From: Vicia villosa
Lineage: Eukaryota; Streptophyta; Magnoliopsida; Fabales; Fabaceae
Assembly (NCBI RefSeq): GCF_029867415.1
Contig: NW_026705401.1
Location: 124,001 to 188,000 of the forward strand
Direction of reading: 5' to 3'
Length of the DNA: 64,000 nucleotides
Below are positions 36,571-50,265 of the stretch, piece by piece. Below the pieces are notes generated by a model that was not told where the DNA came from, made no database searches, and was given only the letters and a program-made list of their open reading frames with translations. Position 1 is the stretch's first letter; the number at the start of each line of letters is the position of its first letter. Position numbers and translations under genes: made by a program.

Positions 36571-37850
36571 AAGGGTTTAACCATGGGTTTAAACATGCGA
36601 CAAAAGAAATAGCTTTGAATTGAAAAGGCCCGCACATCATTTTAATAATAAATTAACCCCACTTAAAAAAGTATAAAAAGGAGGCGAAAGTCCAATTAAA
36701 TATGAATTATGTAGCTCGTAATAATATTGTGAAACTGAAGGGTCAAATACTTAAACATTCCACTAGCATCATCAATTGTTTTATGCATTGTTTCCATATT
36801 TCGAACCATATACTATTTGGCTTTGGTTCTATTCTATGTGATAGTTATGAACATAGCTCCAAACACATGAATGCCATTATCATCACATATTTTCTCTATG
36901 ACTGCATGATCTTCCTATTATATTTTCCACTGAATAATTATGGCAAAGTCAAATAGGCTTAGATTTTATTTGGACTTTTCTCTGTCACTCACTGCGTGCT
37001 TTAAAAATGATTTGTTCTTAACTTTCTGTGAAGTAGAAATGTTAGAGAATCAATTGTGAAGAAGATTTACCTTATTGGTAAAAAAAAAAGAAGGAAAGAA
37101 TGATAAAGTGTGAGAATCTCCAGACCTATTACCTTAAATCTTTAGGTGGACAAATAGTGTCTCTCTAATAAAGTGTGTCTCAAGTGTAAAATGTCTCCTT
37201 GTTAATCCCTCGAGTTGCCTCTAACAGTAGTATTATGAATATTTGGTTATGTATAGACTCTACCTTGAGGGAGAGTGTTGAGAATCAACAGTGGTATTAT
37301 GAGTCTTTGGTTGTGTATAGACTCACACTTGAGGAGTGAGTGTTGAGAATCAAGTGTGAGAAAGAAAAGAGAAGAATGTCTCTTTGTTGACCCCTCGAGT
37401 TACCTCCAACAAATTATTCATAATTTCATTTATTTAAAATTGAGTGTTCAAATAACATACTCCTTTTGTTTCTTTTTAAGTGTCGTTTTAGATGGATTTT
37501 TTGTTTATAGTTAGTGTCGTTTTTATAGTTTAATGTTATAATTTCTCAATTATACCCTTACTTTTCAATAAATTCTTTAATTAGTGATTGAAAAAAGAGA
37601 ATGATTATTAAATTTATTTAGAAAGAGAAAAGAAATTAGGGTATAATAGAAAAAACAACTCTAATAATCTACTTTGAAGAGCTTTATGCTAAAATGACAC
37701 TTAAAAACTGATAAAGTAATTTTTACTCATAATAATTATAAACAAAAATTAACTTATTAATTAATATTTTAATTCTTAATATATCTTTCATATAATATGT
37801 AAATATTTAATGTTGGTAGTTGAGTGAGTTTTTCTATTAAATTAAAAATA
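36571..37850. other. Intergenic DNA with a local duplication
   Basis: No gene is supported. At 37190-37410 a block of about 60 bp with TGTTGAGAATCAACAGTGGT and TTGGTTGTGTATAGACTC is present twice, bracketed by two copies of a CTCGAGTTxCCTC phrase. It may be a scrap of an LTR. Confidence 0.45.
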
Positions 37851-37861
37851 ATTAAGACAGT

Positions 37862-38449
37862 ATTTTTTTTTTCACAGAAAATAAATGATATTCATTCATT
37901 CAAATCGATAGAGTACATCGTTGCAATACAAATTCAAAATCGCCAAAAACAAAAAGGATGAATCTGCGAACAAATCCACAACATCCATGTTAATAGCATA
38001 AAACGGAAAATTGCATATGCCTACAAATATTAATGTATTGACTGTATTGAGATGTCCGAAATATTCATGCTTCCGGATCTGTAGCGTTGACGGCACCAAA
38101 GTCATTGATTAAATCTGCACTAGATCGAAACTAATCTTTCAACCTGAAACAAATTAACACCGCACAAAAACGGAAAAACAAAATACCCGCACAAAGACGA
38201 GAAATCAAAATACACCACAGAAATATGGGAAATCAAAACAAACGATGACCCACGAAATCACAAAAAAGACAAAAAGAAAAGGTGTGAAAATCACTTATTT
38301 AAGTAATAGATAAACAAAAACGATTTGGAGGGGTAATTTTGGATCAAAATTGATCCTAAATCACCCCTCTTTGAGAGAGAGAGAGGAAGGAAAAAGAAGA
38401 AAAGTGACGGCTAGGGTAGAAGAGGAGGAGGCTGGTGACGCCTCCACCG
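37862..38449 (-). mobile_element. Short retroposon (5'-truncated LINE or SINE-like)
   Basis: A perfect 11-bp duplication ATTAAGACAGT flanks the insert (37851-37861 and 38450-38460). A poly-T stretch follows the left copy, so the element is on the minus strand with a poly(A) tail. The 3' part reads TGAATGAATGAATATCATTT before the tail; the 5' start is GGTGGAGGCGTCACC. No coding domain remains in 588 bp. Target-primed retrotransposition is the natural explanation; the source family is not identified. Confidence 0.75.
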
Positions 38450-38699
38450 ATTAAGACAGTCTTATAAATTTTGTTTATATATTTTTTACAAAAATTTAAT
38501 ATATTAATTACACTTAATATTAATTTTTTTATGTTGGTAAATAAATAAAAAAGAGACCAAAGGTAATGTAGAAGAAGATTAAGGAGAAATTAACTTGCCA
38601 CTCCATAAATTGTTCTTGCCACCCTCTCCTCAAATTTTTTTAATTCCAATTTTACCCCTTGTCAAAAAATGAGAAAAACAAAGAATTTTCAGAAAAAAA

Positions 38700-38890
38700 A
38701 TTCGGTATGAACCTTAAAATTTCTGGTATCAAAATACTGAAAATTCAGTGAATTTTTTATTTCCGGTACAACATACCAGAAATGTAGTTTATTTGAAATT
38801 TTCGGTGTACCGGAATTTTGAAATTTCTGGTATAAAGGAAATTTGCAAATTCCGGTATACCGGAAATTTTTAATAAACTAAATTTCTAGT
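38700..38890. repeat. Subterminal CCGGTATACCGG palindromes, left
   Basis: Six or so full or partial copies of TTCCGGTATACCGGAA occur, some decayed to half-sites such as TTTCTGGTAT. A matching cluster lies at 47140-47390 near the other end. Position and form suggest transposase binding sites. Confidence 0.65.
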
Positions 38891-38996
38891 ATGTTTAAAT
38901 TTTTTATTTTTTTGAACGGTTGAGATGTTGCCGACACTTTTGGAGGATCCTGATTGCATCGACACATCTGTGTGTTCTAGAATGCACCACCATTGG

Positions 38997-39004
38997 TATA
39001 AATA
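38997..39004 (+). promoter_or_regulatory. TATA box of the small MULE gene
   Basis: TATAAATA lies 40 bases before the ATG at 39045. The homologous gene at 61003-61374 has the same octamer 41 bases before its ATG. Confidence 0.7.
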
Positions 39005-39044
39005 GGGGTGTAAGGGTTATGTGATAACACATCATTTCAACAAA

Positions 39045-39413
39045 ATGTCTCTTCCTCAGTATTTTATCAATGTAGAAGTGTACTTCAATGACCGCAATCC
39101 TGCTGTTCAAACCAAGATTCCAGATGGGCCTGAATCCTTTGCCACCTTGAAGGAAACGTTGAACAATTTGCAGTATGATTCTGATAACAGAAGGGTGACA
39201 AAGATCGAGTTTTGGGAGGACTGAATTGATACGAATGGAAGGGTGAAATACAACTTAATCGAGTTGAAGAATGATGAAGATGTGAAGGCAATGTGGAAAT
39301 CATTTCGCCGTAGGATAACTAATGGTCCGATCAAATTGAATGTGCAGATCCAAAGATCTATTGACGACATAATGAAGTGTCTGATTTGTCCAGAGCCTTC
39401 CGGTAATGCCTAG
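39045..39413 (+). pseudogene. PB1-like small MULE gene (one nonsense codon)
   Basis: The frame has 122 codons plus stop from ATG 39045, broken by TGA at 39222-39224. The protein part reads MSLPQYFINVEVYFNDRNP at the start and VKYNLIELKNDEDVKAMWKS after the stop, ending QRSIDDIMKCL plus a short tail. It is homologous in order and length to the 123-residue protein at 61003-61374: shared LxxLN, R(R/K)VxKxE, ELKNDED or EIKNDED, W and GPIxLxxxxQRSxDD. The acidic NDED patch after beta-like strands resembles the OPCA motif of PB1 domains, which some MULE proteins carry. PB1 is an inference. A protein-interaction role in transposition is possible but unproven. Divergence outside the motif core is considerable. 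Confidence 0.75.
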
Positions 39414-39774
39414 GTTTTCATGTGTTCAGAGTATTATTTATGCTTGTTTGTTGTTTGTCATCTGATGTTTGTTAACTATGTTTGTTTGTTATTTGTCATT
39501 TGATGTTCGTTATCTACTCGAAACATGTACTAGCAAAAAAGAATCATGATTTTTCTGCTTTTAATGGTGTATTCATTTGCTTGAAACAATTAAGAATCAT
39601 ATTTTTGCACAATATATCATCGTAGTGTAAATGTAATGGTATATATAGAACACGAAAAAAACATCTTATAAATCTTACAAATAGTGTCAAACATAATAAA
39701 AATAAAATTACATCAACCTAATAAAAACACAGACATCAAGAGTGTCTCAAACTGAGATTGATGAGACTAGTAGT
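39414..39774. other. 3' region of the small MULE gene
   Basis: The sequence is T-rich with repeated TTTGTTTGTTATTTGTCAT and ATGATGTTTGTTA-like phrases. No frame or domain is present. It joins the gene to the central palindrome. Confidence 0.5.
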
Positions 39775-40016
39775 TATAATCCATATTCAAACAAAATAAG
39801 GCCTCCAAAAAAGCCTAGCTCAACAATAAAACATAACTTCTTTTATGTTATCCAAGATAACTGAACTCTCCCGGAGCATAGTCGACCAACACATTATCAT
39901 GTGTTGTTTGATGAAAATAGATTTAGTGCAGATTAGCTACAAAGTTTTACTAAAACTACTAAAACTTTGTAGTTGATCTGCATTTGATCTATTTTCATCA
40001 AATAACACATGGTAAT
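39775..40016. repeat. Central palindrome of the MULE, split by the LTR element
   Basis: 39775-39955 is the reverse complement of 39960-40016 joined to 46885-47015. Landmarks are ACTCTCCCGGAGCATAGTCG on the left and CGACTATGCTCCGGGAGAGT on the right, and ATGAAAATAGAT against ATCTATTTTCAT. Before the LTR insertion this was one hairpin with arms of about 180 bp and a loop near 39957. Confidence 0.85.
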
Positions 40017-40313
40017 TGATAACGCGAAAATGTATCACATATTTGGCTTGATTTACATATATTATTTCCCTATTTTATCTTAATTATGTTGCTTTATGTT
40101 GGTATTATGCTGGTATTTTCATTGTTTTAGGTTTTATGTTCGTTTTGAGGACTATTTGTGAAAAGGAGAAGAAATGGAGCTAAAATGACTACTAATTGTG
40201 CCTAAAAGATGAAAAATGGATGCTGAAGTAAAAAGGAGGTGCAAAGAAGAACCAATTGTGCAAAGATGCAAGCCCAAACCAAAAAGAATGAAGAAATGAA
40301 AATAATATATACT

Positions 40314-40361
<48 letters not shown>

Positions 40362-40377
40362 GTGGGCCCCATGATTC

Positions 40378-40447
<70 letters not shown>

Positions 40448-41996
40448 ATGAAGTGACGTTGTCACTTTTAATATATATGTGATTTGTGATGAAGTGGGAG
40501 ACGCCCGTCTCCTTTAAAATAGGGGCCACGTCTCCTTTTGGGGACGCCCGTCTCCTATATTTTAGGTGCACGTCTCCGTTTTATTTGTTATGGGAGACGC
40601 CCGTCTCCACTTTTGAAGACCCGTTTTTGCCAAATTCACACGTTCAACTCCACGAACCAAGTCAGTTAATATGCCACATTTGAGGAGAAATAGGGGCCAG
40701 CTAGAAGAAGCAGTTACCACAAAGAGCACTATATAAAGAACCAAATATTCACGTGAAAAAGGGTTGGACCATGCTTTGTCCCAGCCACAGTTTTTCTTCT
40801 GCATTTTTATTCCAGCATTTTATTTCCAGCAATTGTTTTCTATTCTGTTTATCTTTTCTCACAACAATTTCTACACCGGAAATTGTTGTGAACTTTTAAC
40901 TAGATCTAACCTTACGTTAGATCATAGTATTTTATTTCCTTGTTTTTATTTGATCGAATAATTTATCGAAGAACAATCCAACCGACTTGTGGTGGAAGTT
41001 CAAGTACTCCAAGATTCAAGTTTTATTTCCGATTTATATTATCCAGGTTTTTATTTATCGCTTTAATTATTATTATTATTGCATGATATATTATATGCCA
41101 ATTAATATGCCTAATATTATGAATCGAATTTATTTATGCATGTTTAACCATATTAATATGTCTGGCTAATTTATTTAGATATCGGTATGTAAAGTAAGTT
41201 AACCGTGGGATCCGAAATAAATTGGCTTAGTTATGTTTTATTAAATATCACTTGTTTTTGGTTTGTATGTCTAATTTAATTAGTAAGTCTTAAAACCAAT
41301 AGAGCGAAAGTTTGAGGTCTTAAGACGGTCAAAGGTTAAAATCAATAGAGCGAAAGTTTGAGATCTTTAACTGGATAGTAGACATATGACATTAGTTTTA
41401 AGGATGGCGAAAGCGTATTAAAACTAATTAGAACTTATTTATTTTCAAAAAGTGTTTTTACACCCGCGCGGGATGGCGAAAGCGTACGTTAGGGATATTA
41501 GCATGTTCCGAGTCAACAGAGCGAGAGTTTGAGATTAGGAGATTTAAGTAGATAACGACTTCATAAAACAAGCATTTTATTAACTAGGTTGTTTTCAAAA
41601 AGCGTTTCTAAATCTGGTGGGATGGCGAAAGCGTACATTAAGAGTTAGGATCGTAGTCTGAATCAATAGAGCGAGAGTTTGAGAGGAGGACTTTTAAATA
41701 ACATAGTTAGTAAAGATCTTTGATTTAATTAGAATCTGGCCAATGGAACTTCGGATCACCTAAGTTGGATGAAATACATACTGATATCCGTTTGTTATTA
41801 TATTTTACCTAGATTTAAGATTTTAGTTTCCCCATTTATAAAAAACCCAAATATCATTAGCCTTAGCTTTACATAGTAACTTTAGATAACGGTAGGTCGA
41901 TTTATAGTCCCTGTGGATTCGATATCTTTTAAAACTACACGACACGACTGTGCACTTGCAGTTATCCTGACTAATAAACACGCAAAGTCGCGATCA
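40017..41996 (+). repeat. 5' LTR of the Athila-like element
   Basis: It contains (TA)n runs (40319-40355, 40381-40442) and three GGAGACGCCCGTCTCC near-palindromes (40494-40610). A TATA box TATATAAAG sits near 40730. In the 3' part (41290-41690) GGATGGCGAAAGCGTA (three times) alternates with AGAGCGAAAGTTTGAG-type words (four times). Confidence 0.92.
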
Positions 41997-42001
41997 AGTT
42001 T

Positions 42002-42020
42002 TTGGCGCCGTTGCCGGGGA
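42002..42020 (+). other. Athila-type primer-binding site
   Basis: TGGCGCCGTTGCCGGGGAC starts within a few bases of the LTR end. It matches the tRNA-Asp primer sequence typical of Athila and related Ty3/gypsy elements. Confidence 0.9.
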
Positions 42021-42100
42021 CTATTCAAGTCGATATCGTAACTCGCTGTTACACCGTAGAGACTAAGGCATTTTTTTCTTCTTTCTTTTCATTTACTACT

Positions 42101-43489
42101 ATGTATCACCCAAACTTTTTCTATAACCCCCACTCCCAGTATTTCGAGGAATCACCTGGATCCTATAAATCCGATCTCGAAATACTATTGGAGAATTTCA
42201 ATGTTGCGCCACCAATTCATTCTCACCCAAATTACCTCTGCAACTCCCAATCTCAACATTTTGAGGAACCACAAGAAACTTACAATCCAAACCTCGAAAC
42301 ATTAATTGGGGATTATAATTCGACACTAGCTTATACTCAACCGAATTCCTTCTATAATCATCAATCCCAACATTTTGAGGAACCACAAGAATTTTATTCC
42401 AACCCAACTTATCATCAACCAAATTTCCTCTACGATCACCACGCCCAACATTTTGAGGAGCCACAAGAGTATCATAAATCCAACCTCGAAATCTTAATGG
42501 AGGATTTCATTGAAGAACAAACTCTCTCTAGGCTAGAATCTATGATGACGAAGCACTTTGAGGAAACGCAAAATGGAACGCAAGATCCCTTTGAAGAACC
42601 TCAAGAATCCCATAATTTTAACTTCGAAACATCAATGGAGGATCTCAACGAGACGCTGACTCACTCTAGATTAGAAGCCATGATGGAGCACTTTGTAGAG
42701 ACACAAACCGTCCAAAACCAAGAGTTTATCAAACAAAGTCTTCATAACAATGAAACCCTTAGGCAACTGACCATTATGGTTGAGTCCCTCGCGACTCACA
42801 ACATGGCATTAGAAACTCAAATCTCCCAACTTGAACAAAAGTCGCTGGGACACTTACTTGAGGAGTATATGGAAACAACCATTAGTGAAGAACAAATTGA
42901 AATTCTTGAGGAGAGTCATAATGAGATTGAGGAGAGTAATTATGAGATTGAGAAGAGTGATAATGTGGTTGAAAAGATTTCTAGTGAGAAAAGAGTGGAG
43001 ATTGAGAAAAATCCACCAACACCATCTGAAAGGGAGGTTGTAGAAGAGGTAGAGAGGAAAATACCTATTGTTATTCCTTTTCCCTATACCCCATCAATTT
43101 CTTTCCCGCAAAGTTTTATGGAAGCTAAGGTAGACTCCAAATCCATAATGTATGTGAAGGTATCAGAAAATATCAACACTAATGCACCCTTATTTGAAGT
43201 CTTGCATAAAAAGAGAAATTTAGACGACCATGAAACTAGGGATATCATTAGTGATAAGAGGGTAAGGTTAACCTTTGAGGTGATGGATAATATCACTAAG
43301 CCCGAACTCGAAAAGCTGATACTTAGGATCGATCCAGAACCGCCACCACGATTTCAAAAGAATGAACCACCCCACAGAAGAAAGAAAAGAAAAGGTGAGG
43401 GATATGTGAGATGGCTTGATAAGTGGCCATGGAAAACGAGGTTTGCTAAAATTTCAACCGAGGAGTCATTCTCGAGAGAACCACCTTGA
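42101..43489 (+). CDS. Repeat-rich ORF of the Athila-like element
   Basis: The frame from ATG 42101 (MYHPNFFYN) is intact for 462 residues; reading further upstream only runs into the primer site. The N-terminal third holds four to five copies of a unit of about 40 residues around NxFYNxxSQHFEEPQE. The middle is a coiled-coil-like stretch (LRQLTIMVESLATHNMALET, then QISQLEQ) that recalls the end of Athila gag. An acidic EE/EI-rich segment follows, then a basic tail (PPHRRKKRKGEG). No zinc knuckle or enzyme motif is visible. It may be a diverged gag or a captured gene; function unknown. The neighbouring 43496-43560 block with AGGCAACCCACGAGTTTT is also Athila-like. Confidence 0.7.
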   Translation: MYHPNFFYNPHSQYFEESPGSYKSDLEILLENFNVAPPIHSHPNYLCNSQSQHFEEPQETYNPNLETLIGDYNSTLAYTQPNSFYNHQSQHFEEPQEFYSNPTYHQPNFLYDHHAQHFEEPQEYHKSNLEILMEDFIEEQTLSRLESMMTKHFEETQNGTQDPFEEPQESHNFNFETSMEDLNETLTHSRLEAMMEHFVETQTVQNQEFIKQSLHNNETLRQLTIMVESLATHNMALETQISQLEQKSLGHLLEEYMETTISEEQIEILEESHNEIEESNYEIEKSDNVVEKISSEKRVEIEKNPPTPSEREVVEEVERKIPIVIPFPYTPSISFPQSFMEAKVDSKSIMYVKVSENINTNAPLFEVLHKKRNLDDHETRDIISDKRVRLTFEVMDNITKPELEKLILRIDPEPPPRFQKNEPPHRRKKRKGEGYVRWLDKWPWKTRFAKISTEESFSREPP

Positions 43490-44863
43490 GTGCTTGCACT
43501 CTTAAGCCGTCGAGCTATCGACGTTAAACAAAGCACTGCGTGGGAGGCAACCCACGAGTTTTCAGTTTAATGTTTTCCTTTTATCGTTTGAACTTGCAGA
43601 TAATAAAGATATGGATCGCTGGTTACGTCTCGGCCATATCTAGGCGAAAAATCTATAGACGATCATCTCAAAGATGAATGGGTCTCCACGCACATTCCTA
43701 CGAGTGTTGCTGCTGGTGGTGACACCATTGATGAGCATGATAGGAGAAGATATTTCCTCCGGACGCGGAGTGGATTTGGTCGTGATAGCTCTCCGGTAGC
43801 ATCCATATAGGTTCTGTCTTTTCTTCTCCACCTTGGCTCGAAACATTGAGGACAATGTTTGGTTTAAGTGTGGGGGAGAAGCTTTACCGCTTTCATTTGT
43901 TGCTTTATTGTTTTCTAGTTATATTGTCAAGTCTTTATATACGATTTTCTGTTGTTATCAAATTTCCCCAAAAATTTGAAAAATTTTAACCTCCAACAAA
44001 AATTTGAATTTTGACGCATGGCATACACACTCTGAAAGTATAGAGGTTGTCACACTTTAGGCATTGTTAGAAAAACTTGGAGATGTTTCAACAACATCGA
44101 TACTGTCCTGACACCCTAAACTCCCTCTTTATGTGATATCAATCTGGATGCCCATTATGTCGAGACCTTAGGCTCAAGTTTTCAAAGTAGCTCTTAAGTA
44201 GTTTATATTAGCAGTCGGCACCATCTTAAGCACAAACTACGTAGGGAGTCGATGAATATAAGTGAATGATCCTGTTTTTAATAGATAAATGATTTGATTG
44301 AAAAAAAATAACCCTCTAAGTTAGGTGACCCTCACCCGGTCATTTAGCCCAACGGTTGTTACGCATATAAGGATTTAATAATTAGCACCCACTGTTGGTT
44401 GGCCTAGAGGTCACTGGTACTGAGCTTGGTAGGGTGCATTACGGTCCGATCCCCCGCAACCGCAGTTGGAAAAGATTGGGCTTCGCCATTTAAAAACCCA
44501 GAACCCCGTGCTAAAGAAAAGAAAAGGATCATAGTCGCTAACCGATTTCCCTACTATGTGCGTGTACGGATAACGGGCTTAATGTGATTGCGCTTGAATG
44601 AAAAGAGTGAAAAGAAAACGAGAGATACAGGTTGAGTTATAATGACATAATTCGAATTGGTTTGTATAAGGAGGGAGTTTTTGAACATTGTGTCGTTACG
44701 GTATCCTTGGTGTTGATATCTATTTCCTATCGATGAAACATTTGCCTAACATAAATATGATTAGGAGTCGTGTCATGCCCTTGTTTCGAATCGAGCTTAA
44801 CTATTTCTTTTACCGTGTGGTCGATTGCTTGAGGACAAGCAATGGTTTAAGTGTGGGGGTATT
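43490..44863 (+). other. 3' internal region and polypurine tract
   Basis: It is non-coding and Athila-like. A first GGTTTAAGTGTGGGGGAG lies at 43860-43877, and a second GGTTTAAGTGTGGGGGTA at 44844-44861 directly before the 3' LTR. Only the second is placed to prime plus-strand synthesis; the first may be a relic or a second, internal tract. Confidence 0.65.
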
Positions 44864-46884
<2,021 letters not shown>

Positions 46885-47139
46885 GTAATGTGTTGGTCGA
46901 CTATGCTCCGGGAGAGTTCAGTTATGTTGGATAACATAAAAGAAGTTATGTTTTACTGTTGATGTTGACTAGGCTTTTTTGGAGTCTTATTTTGTTTGAA
47001 TTTGAAACTTATGTTTTGCTGTTGATGTTGATGCATGCTGTGCAATCCTCCTGGTCGGCCATAATGTCTGCGTAATACAAATAAAGTCGAATTAGATACA
47101 ATTAAATTTAAGATATAATAAGAAAAATAGAATTTTTTA

Positions 47140-47390
47140 AAAAAATACCGAAAATTTCAAATATTTCAAAATTTTCGGTACTTGACAAAATACCAGAATT
47201 TTCAAAATTTATGGTATTTTGAAGAATTTATAAACTTACCGGAAGTTTTAAAATTCCCGGTACAAGATATCGTAAATTTGAAAATTTCCGATAAAAAGTA
47301 CCGAAAAATTCATAAAAATACAGGAAACTTACTAGCAATCGCGAAATTTTCCGGTACCCGAAGATTTTTAAAAAACGGAAATTTTGGAAA
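47140..47390. repeat. Subterminal CCGGTATACCGG-type palindromes, right
   Basis: Repeated ACCGAAAATTTC, TTTTCGGTACTTGAC, TACCGGAAGTTTTAAA and ATTCCCGGTAC words form decayed versions of the left-end palindromes, in the mirror position next to the right TIR. Confidence 0.6.
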
Positions 47391-47586
47391 AATGAGATAA
47401 ATGATTTTGGTTGGACATTTGGGTCTTCATTCTTTTTAGGGGGTGTCAGGGACAATATGGGAGGTGGCAAGACAAATTCTCAAGATTAAGACATACAAGT
47501 TTTACTAAAATTCAAGAGCTGCGGGAGGGGCAATAGCTAGTGAGTAGCTGGTAGGATCATAGAGTAACTTTCGACAATTTAAATAT

Positions 47587-47771
47587 GAGAAATGATATAT
47601 CTGCTCTTAAATGTGACAACTACACCGTATCATTATACGGTTTTGTTTTTTCTTAAGATATTTAATAATTATGTTTTACTTTTTCTGATACAATTAAACA
47701 AATGCATGTGATGTATTTATCTTGGTGTAGGTATACGGTGTGTCATTTTTGGTGTAAAAATAGCAACCCTC
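47587..47771. mobile_element. Small MULE-like MITE
   Basis: This 185-bp insert starts GAGAAATGATATATC and ends GCAACCCTC, flanked by TTTAAATAT on both sides (47578-47586 and 47772-47780). Inside, a CTACACCGTATCATTATACGG block and a GGTGTAGGTATACGGTG block are loosely inverted. TIR similarity is weak, so the class is inferred from the 9-bp duplication. Confidence 0.5.
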
Positions 47772-47899
47772 TTTAAATATGAGGTTTGTCCATTAGATGT
47801 TTTAAATTATGTCAAAATTAGAAAAACTTTAGCATTTATGTACATTAAAGGATATCTCTGAGTCATCATATGCACCTTAGTATTAGGGATCTTTCAATG

Positions 47900-48953
47900 C
47901 ATTTAGAACATGATTGGAAAAGGTATCATGCATTAAAAATCAATTTCATGGCATTAAAAAATAATTTTTGCTCAAAACACAGGTTTATGTGTTGATACAT
48001 AAGTTTTATGTGTTGACACATGTGCTGCAATAATAAAGCTCGTAGCTTCTGTTTCTATGTGCTGACTCATGTGCCAACACATGTTGCCTACACGTCGACA
48101 CCTGCATCAATACAGGTCGACACATGACTTACATGTGTCGACACATGCTGTTTTTTTGTTGTTGAAAATTTTCATCTTTTTCACATTTTTAGGTTTCCTT
48201 TTTGCCTCCAACTTGCACCACTATAAATACATCATATATGCATCATTTTCAACTTGATGAAACTATAAACACATACTAAGAGTGCTCATCATCTTCAACC
48301 TTGCATCTATGCATACACATAATCAACGTACACATAATCATTCATTGTTTAAGTGTCATCTAGACTTGGTTCAAAATGTTCAATTTAGGTAGGTTGTAAC
48401 CTAAGGTTAGGTTGAGAATCATATGGGGTTTCATCCAGAAAAACCAAGTGTTTGTCCTCCAAGATCCTTGTGGATTAGGGGTTATTTCAATAAGAAAATA
48501 AAGTTGGGGTTTTCCTTCAAGATCATTGGGATTTGAAGGTTTTTGGCAGCAATACGCAAATTGGATTCGACTGAGTGAAAGCTTTGAAGAATGGTGGTGT
48601 CTTACAAAGGAGTAGTGTGAGACGGTGAATCAATTTGGTAAATCTTGGGTGACAACAACTCACAATTTGGATTTGACCGAGTGAAGTCTTTGAAGAATGG
48701 TGGTTTCTTGCAAAGGATTAGCGCGAGACAGTGAATCAATTGGTGTTTGTTGGGTGACTTAATGAAACTCAGAACAAGGGAAGAAAAACGCAAGGATAAT
48801 TATCAAACACTTTGTAGGATTGTATTGTTTGAAATCTCTGGTAAACAATTTTTTGCATAGTAAGATTGATATCTCAATTTCAAATTGGAATTGGGGGAAG
48901 GCGTAGGCGTAGCAAGGACGATTGGTGAACTGCCTAAATAACTCGCCGTGTTA

Positions 48954-49004
<51 letters not shown>

Positions 49005-49507
49005 CTATCTCTTTATCTCTTGCATTTAAATTTCTATTTTTAAATTGTCAAACACATTGATTGAGCGATTGATTCATAACGATTTTCTGGTAATTGCTTT
49101 GAATAGTGTTGACTTATTGAATTACTTATAATCAATTAGATTGTAAAAGGATTTTGATATCAAAAAGCTTAAAGTAAAATTCTAAAAAATTAATTGCACA
49201 CCAAGAGTTCGATAATTTGACACTTAGAATTTTTGTGTTTAAATTGATTGGAAATTGGTTACTTTGTGATCACATTAAAACTGTTAGGTGAGAATTTGAT
49301 TTGTTAATTGATGTATCATTGTTATTCCAAACAACGAGTTGTGTGCATGTCTGAGGTTCTAATAACTGGTGTGGTTTAGATGACTTTCGATCTAAACACA
49401 ACACTTCCGCTTGCCATAGTTTAAACGCTTTCAAAGCCTTTAAAATATGCTTTTCAAATCTGGGGATCTATTCATCCCCCTCTAGATAAGTTTTCATCGT
49501 CTAAACA
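47900..49507 (+). mobile_element. SIRE-like copia 5' LTR
   Basis: The LTR ends CATCGTCTAAACA before a copia primer site at 49508. The 5' limit is approximate. It contains a cluster of TGTCGACACATG-type palindromes (47980-48150) and a microsatellite. No second LTR was found downstream. Confidence 0.6.
48952..49012 (+). repeat. (TC)n/(TATC)n microsatellite
   Basis: A short TC run is followed by about nine TATC units, inside the LTR. Confidence 0.95.
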
Positions 49508-49557
49508 GTGGCATCAAGAGCTCTGGTTCATTCAACGCTTCAAACAATTATTAGAAA

Positions 49558-50265
49558 ATGGCTACCGAACATAAAGAGGCGTACAATAGAGCTCTTATTT
49601 TCACAAGTGAAAACTATGGTTATTGGAAAGCTTGTATGCACATTCCTATCAATTCATATGATAAGGGTGTATGGGATGCCATTGTGAATGGTCCAACTCA
49701 AATTAATATGATCGATGGTAATGGTGTCATCATACGTAAGCCGAAAGCACGATGGGATGACAATGATCACAAAAAGTGGGGTTACGATTGGAAAGCACAA
49801 AACATTCTCATATCTGCTCTCGGTGTTGATGAGTATTATCGTGTTTCCCATTGTGAAATCGCTAAAGCTATGTGGGACACATTATAAGTTGCCTATGATG
49901 GAACTAATGAAATCAAGCAAGCTAGAATTAATACGTTAAATCAAGAATTTGAACTATTTCGCATGAAGCATGGTGAAACCATTACCGAAATGCAAAAGAG
50001 GTTCACTCATCTCATTAACCGTTTAAATGCACTCGGTAATCTAATTTCCAATGCAATTCCTAATAAAAAAGTTTTGATGTGTCTTACTTGGGATTGGAAA
50101 CCAAATGACACTGTGGTCAAGAAAGCTAATAATCTCAATACACTTGATCTTAATATATTATTTGGCAAGCTCGAAGAACATGAGCAAGAACTCACTTGCT
50201 TAGAGAAACATGAAAAAAGCATGAGAAGAAGCTTAAGAAAGAGAAGAGCAAAGACAAGGAGGTAG
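49558..50265 (+). pseudogene. Copia gag (one nonsense codon)
   Basis: The gag starts at ATG 49558, 50 bp after a GTGGCATCAAGAGCTCTGG primer-type site. One frame covers 236 codons with a single TAA at 49885-49887. Motifs are FTSENYGYWKACMHIPI, KAQNILISALGVDEYYRVSH, MWDTL, LNQEFELFRMKHGETI and LFGKLEEHEQELTCLEKHEK, the UBN2-type copia gag core. A decayed zinc knuckle follows near 50515. It is related to, but clearly different from, the gag at 6097. Confidence 0.85.

Noticed and set aside
40152..40571. Tyr-Ile repeat frames here and at 45000-45450
   Set aside because: They read through (TA)n runs inside LTRs and have no other content.
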